From the NCBI GenBank assembly GCA_005223375.1, contig RXOD01004049.1, forward strand, positions 1-30,528: a stretch of 30,528 nucleotides of DNA. The letters are read 5' to 3'. This DNA is from Amoebophrya sp. AT5.2. Lineage: Eukaryota; Sar; Dinophyceae; Syndiniales; Amoebophryaceae. Each line of letters starts with the position of its first letter. Position 1 is the stretch's first letter. Below the pieces are notes generated by a model, which saw nothing but the letters and a program-made list of their open reading frames with translations, searched no databases and had not been told where the DNA came from. This document shows positions 20,576 through 28,154 of the stretch, piece by piece. A program made the position numbers and the translations under genes.

Positions 20576-20791
20576 GGCACATTACGTACCGTTCCCAGTT
20601 GCTTGCAAGGTCCTTGACGGTGTGCGACACATCTACGTTGTGGTGGTTCCTACCTACCGACTCATCCGCCGCTACGTGTGGTGCCGCTTCGCCGTTTGAT
20701 CGTAGGATCGTACAGGTTACTCTCCTACTATACTACTTATACGATCTTGGAAAAAGACGAAGACGAAAGCCCAGACCGCACTTTGATATTT
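20576..20791 (+). repeat. Split direct repeat B2 (right end of the element)
   Basis: 216-bp copy of B1. Similarity stops at 20791, where B1 continues into A2 and B2 into host sequence ATGATCGATCC. This sets the right boundary. Confidence 0.95.
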
Positions 20792-21273
20792 ATGATCGAT
20801 CCAGTGCGGTCGTTCTCGTGTATGTTTTTAGTTGTTTTCACAACTTCACCTTGGTCTCCTCGGACGACATGAACCGGGAAACACCAGATAAAAGTGAAGA
20901 ACAAGAACGTGGAGGCGGTATTTTCCAGCGGTATCAGGACCAGCTGCGCCGTGCCGCAGAAGCCGGGCTCCACGCACGCCTCAACGAAGGGGATGACGTA
21001 CTGACTGATGATGTTGATAGATTGATGTATCGGTTTCGGTGGCCGTGGCAGTGAGTGAGAGTGACTCTTGTTGATCCTCATCCTTCCGATTGATGTTGAT
21101 TGATTCATCACGTCGTTCTCGATGACAGGCTGTCGCAGAGCTGGGCCAAGCCGGACTACAGCAACGCGATGTCGACGTATTTGGAGCGCCCAAAGTCGCG
21201 GGAGGTGCAGAATCTGCGGGTCGGCACCGCCAACCTCGGCGTCATGGGCCGCGACCTCACTAGCTGCGCGTGA
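20792..21273 (+). pseudogene. Tandem HU-domain (CCDC81-like) protein, 3' portion, separated by the element
   Basis: Continuation of the gene beginning at 8123. Bases 20792-20819 complete the interrupted 46-bp exon: read with 9416-9433 they give NTNFIFMIDPVRSFS, the strand-rich end expected for an HU domain. Intron 20820-20887 (GTATGT..CCAG) leads to exon 20888-21050 (KSEEQERGGGIFQRYQDQLR). Intron 21051-21128 (GTGAGT..ACAG) leads to the last exon 21129-21273, ending in TGA (LSQSWAKPDYSNAMSTYLER onward). The eight exons sum to 1092 bp, exactly 364 codons including stop. The tail is charged and unrecognised. Phase agreement across the insertion is the main support for joining the halves. Confidence 0.6.
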
Positions 21274-22199
21274 ATGTTTCTGTTGCTGTTCCTTCGAGTT
21301 CGATCGATAATTGCGCTGCTCTTACGAAAGAACTCGATGACTATTTCGGTTTTTCATTTCCTACGCAAATTTTACGATGAATATCGCGCAATAAAATCGA
21401 CTTACATCTACCGAATGACATTGACAAGGCTACTATTTTCAGCTTCGCAGATGCAATCTCAACCAGGAGGTTTGCTGATCGATCACAGAGCGTATACGAG
21501 GCACATACTTGATTAGATTGCGCAGACAGAAGCAAGCGGTCACAGTAATGAGAAATTGAAGAGAACGCTGGCGGCAAACGAACGACGCAGTCGCCGCTGG
21601 AACAAGAAATGTGGCAGCTTTTTGCCCCGATCGATCCCCGGACCAGGTATTATTCGTGACGAAGTCGTTGCTGGTTGAGACGATTCGACACTGGAGACAA
21701 ACCGCTCACATGGCGGGTGCATGATTAAGCTAGCGCCTGTGAATAAGTAACTTGTCTTCGACCTTGAGCTTATGAATAAAACAAAAACCACATATTTTAG
21801 GTACAAGCGAACCGCAGTGACCACCGGATCGCGGGAGTTGTACCGCTTCACCGACAAAATGCTGGACGAATGCTGAATACCACCCGCAGACCGTCTTCCC
21901 GCACCAAATACCGAACTATACCCACGACAAGTTTTGTGATCATGCCAAATCACTGTATCTGACCTCGTTGAAGTAGACCGGCTACATGTAAAGAAAAAAA
22001 CGGACAAGTTTAGTTTTCAAAGGATAATGTTGATCGATACAACTGATGCGACGCGGCGGCAGCAAAACCGTTTTCAAACGGATCGGCAGGAAGATCGGCA
22101 CAAGCCGTCTGCGGTCAGCCGTAAGACCCTGAGCGAGTTCCGGCGACGAGATCGGGGAGCGGCCTAAGGCGACGTCAAAACGCGAAAAAAGAATCCTTG
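21274..22199. other. Intergenic region between the HU gene and the DUF192 gene
   Basis: About 930 bp, AT-richer than the flanking genes, with only short ORFs lacking recognisable content. No repeat or RNA gene is seen. Confidence 0.45.
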
Positions 22200-22219
22200 A
22201 TGCACTCTGCAAGCGAGAG

Positions 22220-22322
22220 GTAAGTAAGTGCAGGGACACGGAGCGTCGTGCGAGATCAGGCAGCGCCGTGCGAGATCAGGCTGCACGAGGGATTGAATTT
22301 CCGCGACCTCCTCCATGTTCAG
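22220..22322 (+). other. Possible 5' intron of the DUF192 gene
   Basis: GAGAG|GTAAGTAAG to CATGTTCAG|GTCAAC, 103 bp, the same size as other introns in the window. Removal links ATG 22200 in frame with the main ORF; otherwise it would be a leader intron. Confidence 0.4.
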
Positions 22323-22356
22323 GTCAACATCAACACGTACTTTGTGTAGAACAAAA

Positions 22357-23100
22357 ATGCGCTTGCGCGCCGCAAGCGGCGGGGGCCGTTGCAGAGCCAC
22401 CACATGCTTGTTGGTGTATCTCCTATGCGCCGCGCCGGCGGCTCGAGCGCTACTATTTCTTCATCGTTTTGTAGCAAACGCAGGGGCAAGCGATAATGAT
22501 GACGTGAATGGGAATGCAGGGCGTATCATCTCTACGCCTCTGCGGCACGACGGCGATGTCGTCTTCGAGAACATTCCGAGAACAAATGCCGACCGCATCG
22601 CGAACGACCCCACCGCCGAGTTGCTCTCCGGCGACAAAATCTCTGTTCCGGTGGAGCTGCCGAGGGATTTCCCGCACTTTTTGCAGGGTTTGATGTGGCG
22701 GAGAGAGTTGACGCCGGAGGGGTCGGGGATGCTGTTTTCGTGGGCAGCGGACTGCGGGGCGGAGCAGTTGAAGCGCCGCGGCTTCTGGATGAAGGACACC
22801 CTGATCGACCTGGACTTGATCTGGTGCAGCGCGGACGGAGTGGTCGTGGACGTGCAGACGGCGAAAGCGGACGACTTGCACTCGGTGAAGCCCTCCCTGC
22901 CCGCGCAGTTTGTTGTGGAGATGGCGTCCGGCTGGGCCGCGGCGCACGGAGTGCGGGGCGGTGGCAAAACAACCTGCAAAGTAGAAGCACCTTCCGACGA
23001 GGACGCGGGTGTCAGCTATTTCGTCGCTCGCGACGTTCCGGCGTTCGGGGCGACGAAAGAGGCCGTCGCGAAAGCAAGAGCGGAAGGGCTGCTGGAATGA
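22357..23100 (+). CDS. DUF192-family protein with signal-like N-terminus
   Basis: 247 aa from ATG 22357. The N-terminus is Arg-rich followed by a hydrophobic run (CLLVYLLCAAPAARALLF), resembling a signal peptide. The rest matches DUF192 (COG1430): GLMWRRE at 111-117, GMLFSW at 124-129, FWMKDTLIDLDLIW from 143, then QFVVEMASGWAAAHGV. The biochemical role of the family is not established; most members are small exported bacterial or archaeal proteins, so a bacterial or organellar origin is plausible. An alternative start exists: ATG 22200 followed by a 103-bp intron, 22220-22322 (GTAAGT..TTCAG), joins in frame and adds 19 residues. The conserved core is unaffected by the choice. Confidence 0.78.
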   Translation: MRLRAASGGGRCRATTCLLVYLLCAAPAARALLFLHRFVANAGASDNDDVNGNAGRIISTPLRHDGDVVFENIPRTNADRIANDPTAELLSGDKISVPVELPRDFPHFLQGLMWRRELTPEGSGMLFSWAADCGAEQLKRRGFWMKDTLIDLDLIWCSADGVVVDVQTAKADDLHSVKPSLPAQFVVEMASGWAAAHGVRGGGKTTCKVEAPSDEDAGVSYFVARDVPAFGATKEAVAKARAEGLLE

Positions 23101-23610
23101 AAAATGTTCCGGGTAGAGGATGCAGGCTGTAGTTGTAGTCGGGCCGGAAAGTGCGATACGACGAAACTCGATGGACAATTTGAGTGAGTGCTGATTTTTT
23201 CTCTTTGCACAGAATGAATGCGATGATCAATCTGCGATGGAGAAACGAACTAGCCATGTTTTGTTGCGGATCACAATTGGCCGACGGCTACTTTCACACT
23301 TTCTGCTTCTCGTGGGGCGTGCGGCATAGCGCAACCGAGGCGATTTTTCCGCAGTGAAATTAATGAATGCCGGAGTTGTGGGCTGTGCGACGTGCATTTT
23401 CGATGAAAAAGAATGTAAGTTGAGTAGACGCGTGAGTAATTTCGAACAGAGGCCGAGCGTTGACTTCGATCAGTTGAAAATTGCTTTTTATGTCTTTCGC
23501 AATCTGAGTGACGCACCTCGCCGCACTGCGGTACTGCACCGAATCTCCACGTTTGCTTAGCTTGTGGAAGTAAATTTATTGACCTTGTTGTCGAGAACAA
23601 GTGCAGAACA
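23101..23610. other. Intergenic region between the DUF192 and TPR-RING genes
   Basis: 510 bp with no convincing coding sequence or repeat. It should contain the promoter and leader of the gene at 23611. Confidence 0.45.
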
Positions 23611-26052
23611 ATGGGCGCGCAGCTGTCCGCGGTCCGCGACGGCGTGGTGACTATCGGCACCCGCGCGGCGGCGCTCCGGGAGAAAGTGCAGTGCCCGCGC
23701 CGGCAAGCTGACCCAACCTGTTCTCGTTCCTTTCCGTCGGAATTTTCGTCGGAAGACGACGCACAGGCGGCGGCCGATGTGGAGCAGGATCCTGTTTCGG
23801 AATACGAACAAACACAAAGAACATTACGGTTTCAGCTGAACCCTGACGACGCCACCCACGACCCATTATTCCCCGCAAGGGAGGAACCGCCGACAGCGAC
23901 AGCATCCGAAACGGCCGCTGCGGCAGCAGAACCGCTCAGCGCCACGGATAAATCTTCATCCGAAACCGTTGTCCCGGTAGCCGACACGATCGCGACGGCG
24001 CCCGAAGCCGCCACTTCGGTGACCGTGACCGAAACGATAGCGGCGAAGCCCGCAACCACTGCCCCAGCAGAACAAGTAGCCGCAGCGGTCGCAGCAGAGC
24101 CCGAATCCGCCAAAACGGAGCGAAATCCGGTGCTTCCAGATGAAGCAAGTAGTGGTCGTCTCTTCAAACTGGACGACCGCGTGATGATTTTCGGCCTCGC
24201 CAAGCGTCCTGAGTTCAACGGCAACCATGCGCGGGTCGTGGTGCTCCCCGTGGCCGTCGACGCTGCGGCCGGGGAAGGCGTTTCTTCCGGCCCCGCGCCC
24301 CCGCGCTACGGCGTCCGCATACTTTCCGGGGCGAATCGCAACAAGACGCTGTCGCTCCTGCGCGCGAATCTGGAGCTGCTACCCGCCGAAGCCGCACAGC
24401 CACAACAAACCACGCAGAGGTCGAAGGGCCCGAAGAAGAACTTTCTGTCTGCCCTCAGCGGGTACGGCGAGGAAAATGCGGAGAAAAGCCTCGCGGCGGC
24501 GGCCAGAAATAAAGGTTCCTTAGCTCCAGACTTTCCCACCTCGTCCTCCTCAACGGAGGGCAAGATGCGGTCGTTCTTCGAATACGGTTGCACGGCGTTC
24601 CAGAGGTGCGAATTCCGTGCCGCGGTCACTTTTCTGGAGGAGGCAGTGCGGATCTACCACGACGGCAGCCAGGAAGAAGGAACAACCGATGGCACCGCTA
24701 ACCCAGGCACTACTTCAGGGAGTTCGTCGCAGGTGCCGACCGCAGGACCGGGTCAATCCCGAGTAGAGCTGAGGAAGCTCCTCGCCCGCACCTACCGCTG
24801 TCTCGGCACCGCGCAGGACAAGCTGCACCTCTCGGAGCAAACGGTGCTGGGGAATTTGAAGGAGGCCCAGAAGATCGCGTTCGAGATATCCGACTTCGAG
24901 ACCGCGTTCGACTGCCTCACCTCGATGGGGAGCTCGAAGATGCGGTTGGGCGAGCTCCTCGAGGCGGAGACGCTGTACAAGCAGAGCCTCGAGTTTTCGC
25001 GGAGAGGCTTGCACGGCTTGTGCTGGAAGCACGAGGCGCAGGCACTGGGCAACGTGGGTATCGCCGTTCGCGGTTCGGGTGCCGGGGAGCGGGACGGAGA
25101 AAACGAAGGTCCCGGCGGTCATCGCGCTGTGTTGGGACACGAGCAGAGGACCAGCATAGCCGACTCAGTGAATGCCCTCTTGGGGGTAGAGCAACCGGCT
25201 GCTTCGGCCGCGGCGATGTTGGTCGCGACGCCAGATGTTGCAGGGCCAGCACCAGCAACCGGCGGCGGGGTCCAATCCGCGAAGAAGTACTTCGAGGAGG
25301 CGCTGCAGCTGTGGGAGCAGAACAAGGGCGTGGAAACGCTTCTTTCTTCGCCTTGCAGACCTTCCCCCAAGGCCGAAAACGAACCCTCCACGTTCGCGTC
25401 CAGCTACGCCACTCTGATGACGAACTACGCGTCGTCCCTGCTCCACGAGTTGCCCGACGAACATGGGCAGCGGAAGTTGTCGGAGAAAGAAAAACGGCTC
25501 GAGCGGAGGGCGAAGAAACTGTACGAAACCGCCCTGTTGTGGGCGGTGCAGATTGGGGACAAGAGACTGGAACAGGCGGTGCGCGTGAACCTCGCGAACC
25601 AGTGGCAAGACGCCGAGGTCCTCAACATGGTCGGCGGCCACGGTCGCGGATCCACTTCCGCTGCCGCTCCATCGCTGCAGGATTGCTGCATCTGCATGGA
25701 ACCGTGCGAGACCTCCACTCCTTCTTCCGAGACTTTAGGCCCGGTGGAGCAAGAACGTGTTGGGGCGACCGCTACGGGCGCAAGAGGCGGTGCCGCGAGT
25801 GGGGGCTCTGGCCGCCGGAGCACCTCATCGTCGGCGTCACAGGAGGGCAGCAGCGGTTCCGGGGACGGAGGGGACGCAGAGCTCCTCGAGGCCGCGGAAA
25901 CGTCGGAAGAGAGTGGCGGAAAGAAGAGGTTTGTGGTGCTAGAGTGCGGGCACAATTTTCACAAGGACTGTCTCACCAAGTTCTGGGAGACATCCGCGTC
26001 CGCAGCGCATTCCTGTCCGCTGTGCAGGAGCGTCCTAGGGTTTACGGGCTGA
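23611..26052 (+). CDS. TPR-repeat protein with a C-terminal split RING-H2 finger
   Basis: 813 aa, single exon. The N-terminus MGAQLS fits the N-myristoylation pattern (Gly2, Ser6), suggesting membrane anchoring. A disordered Ala/Thr/Glu-rich region follows. Residues about 185-262 (KLDDRVMIFGLAKRPEFNG, ending in LRANLELLP) resemble a small SH3-like barrel seen in many protist MYND and RING proteins. Residues about 319-670 hold helical TPR-like repeats (e.g. FFEYGCTAFQRCEFRAAVTF and EAETLYKQSLEFSRR). The C-terminus is a RING: C692, C695, C779, H781, H784, C787, C802, C805. All eight ligands are present in C3H2C3 order, so ubiquitin ligase activity is likely. About 83 residues of Gly/Ser/Glu-rich sequence separate the second and third ligands, far longer than usual. 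The substrate is unknown; the TPRs would supply it. Confidence 0.8.
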   Translation: MGAQLSAVRDGVVTIGTRAAALREKVQCPRRQADPTCSRSFPSEFSSEDDAQAAADVEQDPVSEYEQTQRTLRFQLNPDDATHDPLFPAREEPPTATASETAAAAAEPLSATDKSSSETVVPVADTIATAPEAATSVTVTETIAAKPATTAPAEQVAAAVAAEPESAKTERNPVLPDEASSGRLFKLDDRVMIFGLAKRPEFNGNHARVVVLPVAVDAAAGEGVSSGPAPPRYGVRILSGANRNKTLSLLRANLELLPAEAAQPQQTTQRSKGPKKNFLSALSGYGEENAEKSLAAAARNKGSLAPDFPTSSSSTEGKMRSFFEYGCTAFQRCEFRAAVTFLEEAVRIYHDGSQEEGTTDGTANPGTTSGSSSQVPTAGPGQSRVELRKLLARTYRCLGTAQDKLHLSEQTVLGNLKEAQKIAFEISDFETAFDCLTSMGSSKMRLGELLEAETLYKQSLEFSRRGLHGLCWKHEAQALGNVGIAVRGSGAGERDGENEGPGGHRAVLGHEQRTSIADSVNALLGVEQPAASAAAMLVATPDVAGPAPATGGGVQSAKKYFEEALQLWEQNKGVETLLSSPCRPSPKAENEPSTFASSYATLMTNYASSLLHELPDEHGQRKLSEKEKRLERRAKKLYETALLWAVQIGDKRLEQAVRVNLANQWQDAEVLNMVGGHGRGSTSAAAPSLQDCCICMEPCETSTPSSETLGPVEQERVGATATGARGGAASGGSGRRSTSSSASQEGSSGSGDGGDAELLEAAETSEESGGKKRFVVLECGHNFHKDCLTKFWETSASAAHSCPLCRSVLGFTG

Positions 26053-28154
26053 GCTGAGCGAGACCGCTGAGTTCCTGGACAAAGCAGCCCTACGCAGTAG
26101 ACTTGAGAAATTTGTAGCTATGGGGACAACTTCAACATGATGCTCGGGCAGATGCATGTATGCACAGCGCAAACATTCTCGTGTAAACTTAGACTTTTCT
26201 ATACTTCGGACATGATATTATCAGACAGACGCGAAAGCCGCAGTTATAGGCTGCGATCGAGCTTGCTGTCGAAAAACCGCACACGCCACCAGGTCCAACA
26301 GGTGCAAAAACCGCTATCGGGGAAAGGGTGCAATCTGGCCCATTATTTCACTTTCATGTCGGACGTATGTATCGCAAAAAATGAAACCAATTCTTGACGC
26401 ATGTTGACGCGAGACACAAGCAGTGAAGGGTCGTGGTGCACTCCGGCTAGCAATCAGTGTCGCGCAACGTGGCCTACTTACGCAACTCCTCGTGAAACAT
26501 GTAAAGGAATCGGTTTGTGACGTTTAAGTTGTCGACAAACTCGTTTTTTTTTGGCGACCGTCGGTTCTTTTCTTTGTTGAGACGTGTCTGTCGTGATCGT
26601 GATACCGGTTTCGGTAACAAAGGTCGCAGAATGATCAAAAGCCACCCGTACTAGTAAGTATCCATCCACCTGCGTCCTGCGACTGCGTGCATTCTTCTAT
26701 CCGCGTGCGTGCCAAACCACACCCCCCACAGGTTTTGTGAGCGTGTAGCCCCGTCGCTAAACTCGCTGGCAGACCTCTCATCATTGCAACTCAACCGATA
26801 CTATACTTTCAACTAGTGATCTCACCTCTACTATCTACGGCATACTATACGAACGACAAATATTAATTCTAGAAACGCCATCAATACACCGTTAGCTTCT
26901 ATAATCCTTGCTGTAGCCACCTACCGGTACCGGACGTAAACGTATCAAGCGATATCATCCCCGTGCTTTAAGACCATCATACACTGATTTTTTTTCTCTA
27001 GCAGTTATCCCCGAGGTATTCTGAGAATAGACATAGATAAGAGATAGACGTACTCGCTCCATTGACAATTTGCGTCCGGTTCGATTTCGATGCAGCAATA
27101 GGGGTAGCAAATTAGAGACATATACGTTCTTACCATAGGAATACCATTACCATAATTACCAGGCATTCGCCATCGCCCCTAGGAATTCATCATCGAAGGA
27201 GAACGCAGCTTCTGGGACTACTATCGAAGGAAAAAATAGATGTAAAAGTAGTTCCAGCCCTCGATCCAGGAGAAATATTGCGTCGCTCCTGGTCAACATC
27301 ACCGGCCCCTAATTCATTGATTCCTCTTCCTGCACTCGCTCCTCAGGACGAAAATCAGGTCAGCACTTTCAGGACGATAATCCGTGTGGTCAGTTCCGTC
27401 GATTGAAGGACTACTCCTCAGGTAAGTCGGAAGATCTGCGTGCACCGTTCCCCCTCAGGTCGTACTATCAGCCGTACTATCAGCTTTTGGCCGTACTATC
27501 AGGAGAAGTTGGTCGCGTGGGCGATTCCGGCTGCCGATTGATCTTTCATATTGAAGGAAGTCCTCCGGAGCCTGACCCTGAATTCGCTGCTGGAATCCTG
27601 TTTGTTACTAGAAAGAGAAGAACATAGTGACCGTTGGGTACATCAATCGAGTACCACTTGTTCTACTTTTTGTATACGAAGGACGGGGACGAGTTCTCAC
27701 AGTTCCACAACTAGTGATAGTTTTTTACGTTGACCTCTTGAGCAATCTTGTGACCTCTGGGCGAGAATCCGATTGACTGCAACTGCGACAATCGAGGCAC
27801 CTTCAGCGACATCGACATCGAAGGACAAGCTGCATCTTCTCAGAAAGCGAAACAAGCAGAAGCACTTCTTTGCGCACTACCTGTGAGTACCACCGTCTAC
27901 TGCGAGCGGCTGAACAGGAAGAAGTATCCAATCGCAGCAGGGCGACCAGGGACCATACCGACGAACAACGAGCAAGGTTTTCAGCAAGTACAAGACGACC
28001 CACAAACTCAAGGACTACAAGAACTACAAGCACAAGTAACGAAACAAGTAAACAAGTAACGAAGATCAACAACGAAACAAGTATATTTTATTCACATCGA
28101 ATCGATTCTGGTTGACGTCGACGTTCGGAGAAGGATTTCCGGCGATCGGTGACC
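26053..28154. other. 2.1-kb intergenic and leader region upstream of the RRM gene
   Basis: No convincing coding sequence. From about 27400 splice-like signals suggest a spliced 5' leader: CTCAG|GTAAGT at 27421/27422, TCTTCTCAG ending at 27843, CTGTGAGT with a donor at 27883, and GGTTTTCAG ending at 27984. This would give a 39-bp leader exon, 27844-27882. GTACTATCAG is repeated three times near 27462-27502. At 28033-28084 there are several imperfect GAAACAAGTA units like those of the left-hand minisatellite. Confidence 0.35.

Larger units (their letters stand above)
9434..20791 (+). mobile_element. DIRS-order tyrosine-recombinase retrotransposon with split direct repeats
   Basis: The element is 11,358 bp. 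Its ends are set by split direct repeats: A1 9434-9562, B1 20122-20337, A2 20338-20466, B2 20576-20791. A1 and A2 (129 bp) and B1 and B2 (216 bp) read as identical. B1 and A2 are contiguous, as expected if replication passes through a circle that joins B to A. It encodes, all on the plus strand, two small ORFs, a gag-like protein, RT/RNase H and a tyrosine recombinase. There is no DDE integrase, aspartic protease, conventional LTR or methyltransferase domain after RNase H. No target-site duplication is seen (flanks ATCTTC / ATGATC), as expected for recombinase-mediated integration. Split repeats and lack of a methyltransferase are most like Ngaro/PAT-type elements; placement within the order is inference. 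Confidence 0.9.

Noticed and set aside
9424..20801. Target-site duplication flanking the element
   Set aside because: The flanks (ATCTTC and ATGATC) share no direct repeat beyond chance, consistent with recombinase-mediated integration.
20224..21054. 276-residue ORF running through B1, A2, B2 and into host sequence
   Set aside because: Its first part is translation of the direct repeats, with the same peptide twice, followed by non-coding spacer. Only the last 163 bp (20888-21050) look like a host exon.
25020..26057. 345-residue Arg-rich ORF overlapping the TPR-RING gene
   Set aside because: It is a frame-shadow of a GC-rich coding region with no recognisable domain.
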